A stretch of 64,000 nucleotides of DNA from Actinoplanes cyaneus (GTDB taxonomy: Bacteria > Actinomycetota > Actinomycetes > Mycobacteriales > Micromonosporaceae). Shown here one piece after another: positions 35,385 through 43,972 of this stretch (within the stretch, counting starts at the first letter, position 1; every line of letters begins with the position of its first letter). Position numbers and translations under genes: made by a program. The DNA lies in NCBI RefSeq assembly GCF_016862095.1, contig NZ_BOMH01000036.1, forward strand, positions 186,001-250,000, given 5' to 3'. Below the pieces are notes generated by a model. It searched no databases. It was not told where the DNA came from and was given only the letters and a program-made list of their open reading frames with translations.

Positions 35385-38300
35385 TTGAACACCGTGCTCA
35401 CGGACCCCGAAGGAAGTCCAGTCGCAGGAGTCTTCGAGTGGTACGCAGCCGGCGGGGCGAAGATCGGCGGCAACACGTCGGCCACCGTAGCGTCCGGATC
35501 AACGGCCAGCACCACCGTGCCCTCAGGCGCCTTCGTCAACGGATCGTCCTACTCCTGGCGCGTGGCAGGCAATGACGCCACAGGCATCTCGCCCTGGTCG
35601 TCCTCCTGCGAGTTCACGATCGATACGACGGCTCCGACAACGGTTCCGACCGTGTCCTCATCAACCTTCCCGGCTGGTGGAGGCGGCGGTGCCGCCGGCG
35701 CTCCGGGCACCTTCAGCTTCGGTGCGAACGGCGTCAGCGACGTCGCATCCTTCCTCTACGGCTTGGACACCAATCCGCCGAATACGGTGGTCAACGCCAG
35801 CACCGTCGGTGGTAGCGCTTCGGTGTCGATCACGCCGGCGACCGCCGGGGATCACACCCTCTACGTGCGCTCGCGTGACCGGGCAGGCAACCTGTCCGCC
35901 GTCACCACTTATGTGTTCACCGTCGGTAGTGCGCTCGGTACCATTTCATCGCCGACTGCGAACGACCTGAGCGCGGGCAAGGTTGTCCTGAGCGGCAGCG
36001 GCGGATCCACTTCCACAGGAGTGACCTACCAATGGCGTCGCAGCGAGACTGACACCTGGACCACGATCCCCACGAAGGACGTCACCACCACCTCCGGCGG
36101 TGCGATCAGCTGGCCGATCGCGAGCAGCGGAAGCGGCAACTTCCCCTCGTTGCCATGGAACGTCGAGACCACCGTCAACGACGCCGAGGCCGGGCCAGAC
36201 GCCCTTGACGGGCCGTTGCAGGTACGCGCCTCCTTCACCGGCGGCACAGCTGGGCAGAGCCAACCGGTCCGATTCGAACTCGACCGCAGCCGTGCTCAAG
36301 CTCCGAGTAGCGGCATTGGCCCTGCCGAGGTAAACCTGCTCACCGGCAATGCCACGGTTCCGGAGAACGACGCCAGCGCTGCTGGCGGCCTAGGCGTCAC
36401 TCGGGTCTACAACACACGTCAGTCTGGTGTGTCGGACGCCCTTTTCGGCCCAGGTTGGGCCTCAAGCGTGGAGGTGCCGACCGGTGGCACCTACCGCAAT
36501 GTGACAGTGACCGGGAGCCTCGCCCAGGTAGGCCTGCCCGATGGCGGCACTCGGGGCTTCACCAAGAAGGCCGCCACTTCGACCGGCGCCACCTTCCAGG
36601 GCGAGGCCGACAGCACCGACATCACGCTGGAATATCTCAGTGCCTCGAACAGCTACGTGTTGACCGAGCAGGACGGTGACAGCACCACGTTCACCCGAAG
36701 CAGCACCGATCCGGCCGGCCTTTACACGCCGTCCTCATCGGTCACCGGCGGAACCGATGCCACCACCGCGATCACCTGGCAGAATACGACCGTCGACGGC
36801 AGTGCGGTTGTCCGCCCGGTCCGTGCAGTCGCCCCGGCACCCGCTGGTGTCAGCTGTAGCAGCCCGCTGACCACGCGTGGTTGCAAGACTCTGACCTATA
36901 CCTATGCGACCAGCACTACCGCCACTGAAGCCGTGCCGGGCGACTACCTCGGTCGTCTCAAGGAACTCGCGTACACGGCGTATAACCCGGCCACATCCGC
37001 GATGGCCACGGTCGTTCTGACTCGCTACAGCTATGACGCCAACGGCCGGCTGAACGCCGCGTGGGACCCTCGTCTGGACTACGCAGGCCTCAACGGCACG
37101 GAACACCAGGCGACTACGTACGCGTACGACACCGACGGGATCCTGAACACGGTTACGCCGGCAGGCGAGCTGCCTTGGCAGCTGTCCTACACCACCGTTC
37201 CGGGTGACGCCGGCAAGGGCCGTATCAACAAGATCGGCCGTTCGGCGCTTAACGCCGGAACCGCAGTCACCACCGTCGTTTACAAGGTGTTGACTACAGG
37301 TTCCAGCGCGCCCTTCGACCTGTCGGCAGGAAACACCGCACGGTGGGGGCAAAGCGTGACCCCGGTGGACGCCACCGCGGTCTTCCCTGCGACGCAGGTA
37401 CCAGGAGGCAACCAGGCGACCGGGACATTGCCCTCGAACTGGGATCAGGCAACCGTCACCTACCTCGACGGTAATGCCCGCGAGACCAACACCCTGGAAC
37501 CGGGCCAGCACCTGTCCGCCACCTGGTACGACACCTTCGGCAACGTGGTGCAGAAACTCAGCGCCAGCAACCTGGACCGCGCGTTGTGGGCATCGACTTC
37601 TGATACTGCCAGCGTCGAGGCGACCATCGCCGCGAACCTGTCCGCCATCACGCTGTACAGCAGCGACGGGCAGCGCGTCACCGACGAGTTCGGTCCGGAA
37701 CGCGACGTTGCCCTTAATGACTGGTCTGATGTCCGAGGCCGGAGCCACACCAAGTACACCTACGACCAGAACGCTCCCGCCTCTGATGAGTCCTATGACC
37801 TGGTCACGACCCAGGTGGAGTCCGTGCGGTATTGGGACAGCGCGGGAAAGGCGGTGGACGCGGACAGCCAAACCACCCGCACCAGCTACGACTGGGACCT
37901 GCGGCAGCCCGTCAGCACCGTCGTCGACCCTGACGGCTTGGCCCTGACCACCAGAACAACGTATGACTCCGTGACCGGCCAGACGTCCTCGGTTACGTCG
38001 CCCGCCGGCGACGGCAGCACCGCGGCCACGCGCAAGATCGTCTACTACCGTGCCGGGACCGGATCCGGCGCCAACGAATGCGACAACACCCCGGAATGGA
38101 CGGGCCTGGCCTGCCTGGTGACACCAGCCGCGCAAGCCGACTCCGGCCCTGAACTACCTGCGACACTCACCACCTACAACATGTTCGGGCAGACGGTTAG
38201 GGCGGTAGAAAGAAACAGTTCGGGCACCGTCCGGACCACGGCTATCACCTACGACGCAGCAAGCCGACCAGTCACTCAAACAGTTTCCGCCGCCTCCTCG

Positions 38301-39962
38301 CTGGGCACCGCGGTTGACTCACGCCGCGTTGTCTACGACGCCGCGAGCGGACGGCCGGTACGCACCGAGCAGCTCAACACCTCAGGTACGGTCGTTGCCC
38401 AGCTCACCCGCGCCTACGACACTCTGGGACGGGTTACGTCGTACACCGACGCCGACGGCGCAGTTACCACACATTCCTACGACGTTGCCTCGCGGGAAGT
38501 CGGCCTTACAGACGGCAAGGGTAGTCAAACCTTGGCCTATGACAGCCGCAACCTCGTTACCAGCGTTACAGACAGCCAGGCCGGAATTTTCGCCGGCTCG
38601 TACGACTCTGACGGGCAACTGCAGAGCGAGACGCGCCCCGACGGCATCATCGTCCACCACTCCTACAATGAAGGCGGCGTACAGGTAGGCCTTTCCTACG
38701 AACAACAAAGCGATGGCGCCGAAGTCTACGGCAGCTGGTCCGGTCTGGACGCCCACGGTCGAGAGAAATGGAGAAGCGACACCATTTCTTCCGGAAACTA
38801 CACCTATGACAACGCAAGCCGTCTCCGCTCGGCGAGCCAGACCACCGCAGCCCAAGGCTGCGTGCGGCGCGCGTACGACTTCGACAACAACAGCAACCGC
38901 ACCGCGCTGCGCACCTACGCAGCCAACACGAACGGTGGCTGTCAAGACACGAATGTTGCAACCAAAAACTGGTCCTACAACTCCGCCGATCGCGTCACCA
39001 ACAACGGCTACAACTACGACGGCCTCGGTCGCACTCTCACAGTGCCCAGCGCCGACACCACCGCCGGCAGCGGAGCCGTCACGCTGGAGTACTACACCAA
39101 CGACATGACCCGCTCCATAACGCGAGGGCAGGCGTCCAACACCAACGAGCTCGACGTACTCACCAGCCGATTCCGGTCAAGCACCACTGCTGACAACGGC
39201 ACGACCGCCACGTCGATCAACCACTACAGCAACGACACTGACAACCCGTCGTGGACGGCCTCGACGAGCGGATACACCCGCGTCATCAGAGGCGTAGACG
39301 GTCTTGCAGCCCTCTACAACAGCGCCAGCTCGAGCATCCTGTGGCAGATCACGAACCTGCACGGTGATGTCGTGGCCGCGCGCGTCAACGGGACAGTCGG
39401 CCTTACCGCAACGTATGTGACCGACGAGTACGGCGTACCTGTCTCCACGCCGACTCCCCGTTACGGATACCTCGGCGCCGCGCAGCGCTCGGGCGACAAC
39501 ACCGGCGGCCTTATCACCATGGGCGCCCGCCTATACAACCCGTCGACGAGCCGCTTCCTGTCCACCGACCCCATTTACGGAGGAAATGCCAACCCGTACG
39601 ACTACTGCTACGGCGACGGTGTCAACTGCACCGACCTCTCCGGAAAATATTCCTGCAAGTACCGATCTTGGTGGCAGGACAGTTCTCACAAATGGGCCAG
39701 TGTCAGTTGTCGCCTGTCCCACCGCGACATCGACGCAGACTGGGGATTCTTTCTTCCCATAATCGGCGGTACCCTGGGGACCCTCATCGGCGGCGTCCGT
39801 GGAACGGTTATCGGGGGGCTCATCGGAGGCGGGGCGGTCTGGGTATACAAGAGAAGCTGCACTCGCGACCGGGGAGCGACTTTCACTGCGGCGGTAAGGG
39901 CTCACAAGGTGTGGAAGGTCTCCTACCCGGACCGCTGGGGCTCGGTCCTCTACTGCACCTGA
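35385..39962 (+). CDS. Rhs/YD-repeat toxin protein, 5'-truncated
   Basis: 1,525 residues from a TTG at 35385; recognisable protein sequence starts slightly earlier (WPYVNSLTPT from 35355), so the natural N-terminus and export signal are lost. Residues 10-290 contain Ig-like modules. Residues 300-1320 hold a long Rhs barrel with many Y-D-x-x-G-R-x-type repeats (YSYDANGRL, TYDAASRPV, YDTLGRV). The conserved Rhs core motif YGYLGAAQRSG and GARLYNPSTSRFLSTDP lies near 1365-1400. The variable C-terminal toxin begins about 1421. Rhs proteins encase a toxin released after export. A separate immunity candidate follows 121 bp downstream. With no signal or promoter of its own the gene is probably an orphaned tip, though the frame is still fully open. 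Confidence 0.88.
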   Translation: MNTVLTDPEGSPVAGVFEWYAAGGAKIGGNTSATVASGSTASTTVPSGAFVNGSSYSWRVAGNDATGISPWSSSCEFTIDTTAPTTVPTVSSSTFPAGGGGGAAGAPGTFSFGANGVSDVASFLYGLDTNPPNTVVNASTVGGSASVSITPATAGDHTLYVRSRDRAGNLSAVTTYVFTVGSALGTISSPTANDLSAGKVVLSGSGGSTSTGVTYQWRRSETDTWTTIPTKDVTTTSGGAISWPIASSGSGNFPSLPWNVETTVNDAEAGPDALDGPLQVRASFTGGTAGQSQPVRFELDRSRAQAPSSGIGPAEVNLLTGNATVPENDASAAGGLGVTRVYNTRQSGVSDALFGPGWASSVEVPTGGTYRNVTVTGSLAQVGLPDGGTRGFTKKAATSTGATFQGEADSTDITLEYLSASNSYVLTEQDGDSTTFTRSSTDPAGLYTPSSSVTGGTDATTAITWQNTTVDGSAVVRPVRAVAPAPAGVSCSSPLTTRGCKTLTYTYATSTTATEAVPGDYLGRLKELAYTAYNPATSAMATVVLTRYSYDANGRLNAAWDPRLDYAGLNGTEHQATTYAYDTDGILNTVTPAGELPWQLSYTTVPGDAGKGRINKIGRSALNAGTAVTTVVYKVLTTGSSAPFDLSAGNTARWGQSVTPVDATAVFPATQVPGGNQATGTLPSNWDQATVTYLDGNARETNTLEPGQHLSATWYDTFGNVVQKLSASNLDRALWASTSDTASVEATIAANLSAITLYSSDGQRVTDEFGPERDVALNDWSDVRGRSHTKYTYDQNAPASDESYDLVTTQVESVRYWDSAGKAVDADSQTTRTSYDWDLRQPVSTVVDPDGLALTTRTTYDSVTGQTSSVTSPAGDGSTAATRKIVYYRAGTGSGANECDNTPEWTGLACLVTPAAQADSGPELPATLTTYNMFGQTVRAVERNSSGTVRTTAITYDAASRPVTQTVSAASSLGTAVDSRRVVYDAASGRPVRTEQLNTSGTVVAQLTRAYDTLGRVTSYTDADGAVTTHSYDVASREVGLTDGKGSQTLAYDSRNLVTSVTDSQAGIFAGSYDSDGQLQSETRPDGIIVHHSYNEGGVQVGLSYEQQSDGAEVYGSWSGLDAHGREKWRSDTISSGNYTYDNASRLRSASQTTAAQGCVRRAYDFDNNSNRTALRTYAANTNGGCQDTNVATKNWSYNSADRVTNNGYNYDGLGRTLTVPSADTTAGSGAVTLEYYTNDMTRSITRGQASNTNELDVLTSRFRSSTTADNGTTATSINHYSNDTDNPSWTASTSGYTRVIRGVDGLAALYNSASSSILWQITNLHGDVVAARVNGTVGLTATYVTDEYGVPVSTPTPRYGYLGAAQRSGDNTGGLITMGARLYNPSTSRFLSTDPIYGGNANPYDYCYGDGVNCTDLSGKYSCKYRSWWQDSSHKWASVSCRLSHRDIDADWGFFLPIIGGTLGTLIGGVRGTVIGGLIGGGAVWVYKRSCTRDRGATFTAAVRAHKVWKVSYPDRWGSVLYCT
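39645..39959 (+). other. Rhs C-terminal toxin domain with glycine zipper
   Basis: The last 105 residues differ from the Rhs core. They contain a glycine-zipper hydrophobic run (IIGGTLGTLIGGVRG then TVIGGLIGGGAVWVYK), four cysteines (two possible disulfides) and a basic tail. The run is long enough to cross a membrane as a hairpin, suggesting a membrane-inserting, bacteriocin-like toxin rather than a nuclease. No nuclease or deaminase motif is present. Confidence 0.6.
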
Positions 39963-40083
39963 TCGTTGCGTCGGCGTCGTCGGCCAGCACAAGTCTGGCT
40001 GGCCGACGACGCCACCCTCGGGTTAACAACAGCGACCGGTCTTCAAAACACCAGACCGATGATCGGCAAGAGGAGATCTCGCA

Positions 40084-40563
40084 ATGACCTACACGGCGCC
40101 GGTGACTTTCCAAACGACTCTCGGCCAACGCCTTCAACGTGCTGGTGCTGCAGGCTTCGCGGGCATGGTGACGGTAGCAGTGTTAACGCAATTCTTCGCT
40201 GCAAGTAGCCGACCAATTACTCACAGAATTGTGATGGGCCTAATCGCCTTTGCCGTACCGGCGGTGGCCGGCTACGCCAGCCTCGTATCAATACGCGTCG
40301 TCGCTGACCGCGACGGCATCTCCATCACTACACGCAGTCGATTGTCGAAGACATTTACGCCCTGGACACAAATTTCACACGTGCAGACGAGGCGCCGCTT
40401 CGGACAAACCAAATTAGTAATAGCGACATTGTCCGGAGCGAAGATGGTGCTCCCAGTGCCGTACAGCGGTCTCCTGCTCGAACGAAATCGTTGGTTTACG
40501 GAGAGTACTCAATCAATACTAATTCTCAGAAGCGAGTCGTTAGAAACCGGCAGCAAGGAGTAG
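40084..40563 (+). CDS. Two-helix membrane protein with a bacterial PH-like domain, immunity candidate
   Basis: A 159-residue protein with a strong ribosome site (AGAGGAGA about 8 nt before the ATG). Two hydrophobic helices (about 20-40 and 48-70) are followed by a beta-rich domain, VVADRDGISITTRSRLSKTF then TPWTQISHVQTRRRFGQTKL, like small bacterial PH domains. Codon use is more AT-rich than the Rhs core, as is common for toxin-immunity cassettes. Position directly after an Rhs toxin end makes it the presumed immunity protein, and its membrane location fits a membrane-active toxin. Confidence 0.65.
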   Translation: MTYTAPVTFQTTLGQRLQRAGAAGFAGMVTVAVLTQFFAASSRPITHRIVMGLIAFAVPAVAGYASLVSIRVVADRDGISITTRSRLSKTFTPWTQISHVQTRRRFGQTKLVIATLSGAKMVLPVPYSGLLLERNRWFTESTQSILILRSESLETGSKE

Positions 40564-40648
40564 ATTCCGAAGCCAGGCCGCGCTGTTCAGTGAGTGTCTG
40601 AAAAGGATGGCGCTCACCCCGCTTCAGGCAAGCCGACGCGGTTTCAGG

Positions 40649-40915
40649 CTACGGCCTTTGAAGCGGTCGGCTTCCGCGGCGGCGAGAGAGGTGCCCGTCC
40701 CCGACATCAGCGGGTGGGCTGAGGTCGAGGATCCAGTCACTGAACCGGCGGATGGTGGAGGTGATGTACGGGCTGACGGTGGCGAGGTCGTCTGGGTCGA
40801 TGTTCCAGCCCTCGCGGCTCAGCTCGTTTGCGGTGGCGGTGGCGGTGGCGGTGGCGGCGAGGTCCAGTGTGGTGGAGCAGATCGCGCAGTTCGCCAGCAG
40901 TTCGTTGAACTTCAC
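40649..40915 (-). pseudogene. C-terminal fragment of a Tn3-family transposase
   Basis: The 88-residue frame begins MKFNELLANCAICSTTLDLA and continues DPDDLATVSPYITSTIRRFS then DWILDLSPP, the well-known C-terminus of Tn3-family DDE transposases. The catalytic part is absent. A hexanucleotide repeat has expanded inside it. Confidence 0.75.
40831..40859. repeat. Hexanucleotide (GGTGGC) microsatellite
   Basis: About 4.5 tandem copies of GGTGGC inside the Tn3 remnant, encoding an Ala-Thr run where normal family members have a few unrelated residues. A slippage expansion in dead sequence. Confidence 0.7.
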
Positions 40916-40949
40916 GATCTTCTCGTGGTGGTCGGGGTCGTACGTCGCG

Positions 40950-41183
40950 AGCCGGTCCGCAGGCCACGTACACCTGGCGCCGGGACAAGCCGAGCTCGGC
41001 GGCGGCCTCGTCCGCGTAACGGTGGCCGACCTCGTCCAGCTCGGCGAGCCGGCCGATCACCTCAGCGCGGCGAACCGCGAGATCCCAGGCCGCCGAAGAC
41101 GCCGTCAACACGCCCCGCTCGGGCACCGGGTGCGCCTTGTCCACCGTCGATCCTCCCGTGCCGTGCACAGGAGCACGAATCAA
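40950..41183 (-). pseudogene. N-terminal helix-turn-helix fragment of another transposase
   Basis: Residues LTASSAAWDLAVRRAEVIGR then YADEAAAELGLSRRQVYV resemble the N-terminal HTH of Mu/Tn552-type transposases. It is cut after the HTH and followed by the Tn3 fragment, so two unrelated element ends have been joined. Confidence 0.5.
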
Positions 41184-41480
41184 GATCGACGTTAGTGCAT
41201 ACGAGTCCGATCAGGCCAGAGGTCCGTACCCGACTGCACCGGCCCAGCAAGGACGACTCCCGACCGTGCAGTCGACCTCGGAAACCGACAAATACCGCCC
41301 GCGCCACTACGCCCGCGGCCGTCGCGGCGGCGTGCTGGACACCAGGCTTGTGGGCGCGTCACCTAGTGCTAGGCCATCGACTCCGGCGTCATGCTGAAGG
41401 ATGACGAGGTGGAGGTCACGGATCATGCTGGAGCACGACGCGGGGCCGGGGCCGGGGCCGGGTGGCGCAGGGTATGAGCC

Positions 41481-42068
41481 ATGACAAACAACGGACTTCG
41501 CCTCTCCCGCCCCGCCGTCATCGTGACGGCCGTCGCCGCCCTCGCCGGTCTCGCCAGCGGCGGCGCGATCTACCTCAACCGCTCTGAGCAGATCGATCCG
41601 CACATCGCGGGCACCGAGGCGTTGATTCCTCACCTAGTCGTCCTCGCCGTGGTGGCGCTCTGGTTCACGGTGGCGTCCCGCCGTAGCCCGCTGGGCTGGA
41701 AGGTGATCCTCACACCGCTCGGAAGCCCGATCGCGGCCCGGATCACGGCGACCTTCCGGTCCAGCTACACCCCGTTGAATCTGCTGCGCCGCCTGGCTGT
41801 CGGCTTCCTCGTGCTGCTGGAGGTCTACATGGCCTGGCGCATCGGAGAGCAGGTCTTCGCCGGAATGGGTCCGAACTTCACCCAGAACGCCTGGGGCGGC
41901 CCGTCCTACCTCGGGGCGATGTTCTTCCACTACCTCGACGGCACCCTGCTCTACCCGATCTGCCACGTCCTGATCCGGTCGGCAACTGTCCCCGCCCCCA
42001 CCGGACCCGCCGCCGAGAGGACGGGGCGACGCGGACAGCGGCTGCAGCCGGTCATGGTCCCTCGGTGA
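41481..42068 (+). CDS. Four-helix membrane protein of unknown function
   Basis: A 195-residue protein with hydrophobic segments near 12-32, 47-65, 103-122 and 143-163, and a basic disordered tail. No family is recognised. It overlaps the next frame by 4 nt (GTGA at 42065), so it was the first gene of an operon with a sensor histidine kinase whose body is now lost. That suggests a membrane accessory to a two-component system. Confidence 0.6.
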   Translation: MTNNGLRLSRPAVIVTAVAALAGLASGGAIYLNRSEQIDPHIAGTEALIPHLVVLAVVALWFTVASRRSPLGWKVILTPLGSPIAARITATFRSSYTPLNLLRRLAVGFLVLLEVYMAWRIGEQVFAGMGPNFTQNAWGGPSYLGAMFFHYLDGTLLYPICHVLIRSATVPAPTGPAAERTGRRGQRLQPVMVPR

Positions 42069-42254
42069 GGATGCGGTCAAGCAACCTCGATGGCGGCAGC
42101 GGACTCAGCGACGGTCAGGCGGGCATCCTCGGGGACGTTGCGCTCGCGGCGGTCTCGTTCGGGCTGTTCACACTGCCGGTGCTGATCAAGGACTCCGGGC
42201 ACAGCCCGACGGCGGCGATCATCGCGCTCGGCGTGGCCGCGACCGGGCGTAGAA
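42065..42254 (+). pseudogene. N-terminal stub of a sensor histidine kinase
   Basis: After an overlap with the preceding gene the frame gives GDVALAAVSFGLFTLPVLIK then GHSPTAAIIALGVAATG, the first membrane helices typical of actinobacterial NarL-type sensor kinases. Homology ends near 42250, exactly where the next gene begins, so the remainder was replaced. Confidence 0.5.
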
Positions 42255-43070
42255 GTGCTAAAGGCCGTGCTGGTACGGGTGCCGCACACTGGGGTAGTGG
42301 GAGAACTGGAGCGGGCACGCGAACGTGCCGTTGCTGACGCGGCGGGCAAGGTCATCGAGGGCGCGGTCACAGCGGCATTGACTGGTTCCCTTGGTCCCGA
42401 AGCAGCGGCGGTCATCGGAGCCGGTGCCGCCGGAGCAGTCAAGGAATTGCCTAATCTCTTCGTACAAATGTTTTGGGACCGGCACCGGCGCGCCTCCATG
42501 ATGGTGGAGGAAGCTACCGAGCATGCCCGGCTAACGGCAGATGAATTCCTTGCCCTTCTCAGCGCTGATGAGCAGCACCGACAGCTCCTTTTCCGAGCCG
42601 TGCAAGCTGCCAGCGAGTCTCTCAGCGAAGAGAAAACCCGGTTGCTCGCGGGAGCGCTTGCCTCCGGGGCGCTCACGCGAGACCCGGCCGAGGTCGACGC
42701 GATTCTGGTCATCGTGGCGGCGGTGAAGGAGCTTGATGGATTCCACGTCCGAGCTCTCGGTCTGCTTGCCACGCGCTACGAATCTCCGACCGCACCCATT
42801 CCTCACCCCAAGGCGTGGTCTATCAGTGAACTCGGGAGGCAGCTGAAAGCCCACCGGTCAGTCGTTCCTGGAATAGTCGCTCAACTCCGCAGCGGCGGCT
42901 TGATCGAGGACAGCTTCGGCGCGCGGTACGACGGCGTAAACGATGCTGCCGTGGCTATCACGCCCTTTGGCTCCGCGTGCATCGACTACTTGAACGCGGT
43001 GGCCACCGGCGAAGACCCAGCCCGCCCATTCCAACCACCAATCTGGCGCCGCAGGATCACAACTAGCTAG
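42255..43070 (+). CDS. Helical protein of unknown function with a winged-helix-like end
   Basis: A 271-residue protein from a GTG. Residues 20-70 hold a Gly/Ala-rich helix that might touch a membrane (VIEGAVTAALTGSLGPEAAA). Residues 75-165 are helical. Residues 180-245 look like a winged helix (AWSISELGRQLKAHRSVVPG then IVAQLRSGGLIEDSFGARYD). I do not recognise a family. It sits where the histidine kinase body was lost, so it arrived by insertion. No ribosome site stands out. Confidence 0.55.
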   Translation: MLKAVLVRVPHTGVVGELERARERAVADAAGKVIEGAVTAALTGSLGPEAAAVIGAGAAGAVKELPNLFVQMFWDRHRRASMMVEEATEHARLTADEFLALLSADEQHRQLLFRAVQAASESLSEEKTRLLAGALASGALTRDPAEVDAILVIVAAVKELDGFHVRALGLLATRYESPTAPIPHPKAWSISELGRQLKAHRSVVPGIVAQLRSGGLIEDSFGARYDGVNDAAVAITPFGSACIDYLNAVATGEDPARPFQPPIWRRRITTS

Positions 43071-43123
43071 AGGATGACCTTGATGCGCGGGCCGCTCGCC
43101 GCCTCCGCCGCCTACTAGTACTG

Positions 43124-43310
43124 CTACGGCGGGTCGTAGCTTTCGAGGCGTTCGAGTCGTTTGCGGTAGTGGGCGGCTCGGGCGCGTTGCAGGCAGCGTT
43201 GCCGGAAGTTGGACCAGGCCAACACCTGTTTGGTCGCGTGCTGCATAGCCAGGATCAGGGTGGCGAACAGACGCCTGATCTCGTTGACGGTCGGCCAGAT
43301 CAGGCTGCTC
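43124..43310 (-). pseudogene. C-terminal fragment of a transposase
   Basis: The frame ending at 43124-43126 reads IWPTVNEIRRLFATLILA then WSNFRQRCLQRARAAHYRKR. The WPTxNEIRRLF and W-S-x-x-R-R-x-x-x-x-x-A-R-x-x-H-Y-R pattern is the usual end of an actinobacterial IS transposase. Everything upstream is missing. Confidence 0.6.
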
Positions 43311-43344
43311 TCGTTCTCTCTGTCGGCGGTGCCCCCTTCCGCCG

Positions 43345-43692
43345 GACAGACTGCGCCGCGCCGTCGAAGTCTACGACGGGGCGGTCGCGTTCCAACTCAG
43401 CGACGGAACAACCGCCGACGTGAGCTGCCGGGTGCGGGACACGATCGAGGCCACCTATGACCGGTTCGCCGTAGTGTCCGCGGCGCTCGCCGCATACCTG
43501 GGCCTGGTGTTCGACCCGAGTGCGCGGGTGGTCGAGCGGGCCCCGATCCAGGCAGTGGAGGCCCTGGCCGGCGACGATCCCGGCTTCGGTCAGATCGCGC
43601 TGGCCGAGCTGCTCGACACCCGCGACGACGCGATGCAGCGGCTCACCGGCGTGATGGCGGCCGAGGAGTGGACGGCCACCCACCCGCAGTAG
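43345..43692 (+). pseudogene. Truncated unidentified gene
   Basis: The frame is protein-like from about 43345 (RRAVEVYDGAVAFQLSDGTT) to the stop at 43690-43692; the first possible start is the GTG at 43420. The product is a small alpha/beta piece with an acidic helical end. No family is recognised. It abuts the transposase fragment on its left and overlaps the peptidase fragment on its right, so it is a remnant. Confidence 0.4.
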
Positions 43693-43936
43693 CCCGTTCT
43701 CGCCCGCCGCACAGTACTGGCAGATCCTGCGCGACTACGAGCTGGTCCGCCAGCCGATGCTGATCGGGCCGGTCGGCGCGCCGATCACGCGGACTCGGAA
43801 CCCCGTGCGGGGCTTCCTGGACATTCCGCGCGACGTGGTGCTCGCTCTGGTCACCGTCGGCGGGATGCGGTGGGGCGCCAGCGACTTCGGGCCTCGGGAG
43901 AGCGGCGACATCATGCACTTCGACCTGGCCACCTGA
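43691..43936 (+). pseudogene. C-terminal fragment of an M15-like D-Ala-D-Ala carboxypeptidase
   Basis: In frame 2 the product ends DVVLALVTVGGMRWGASDFG then PRESGDIMHFDLAT. G-G-x-R-W-G...F-G...D-I-M-H-F-D is the closing zinc-site motif of VanY/M15-like peptidoglycan peptidases found next to phage-tail-like genes. The N-terminus is missing and there is no start. Confidence 0.55.
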
Positions 43937-43972
43937 AACAGTCGCCAGCCCGGCTTGGGTAACCGCCCCGGG

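Noticed and set aside
36735..38135. Long leftward frame inside the Rhs gene
   Set aside because: Opposite-strand shadow; the Rhs repeats on the plus strand are unambiguous.
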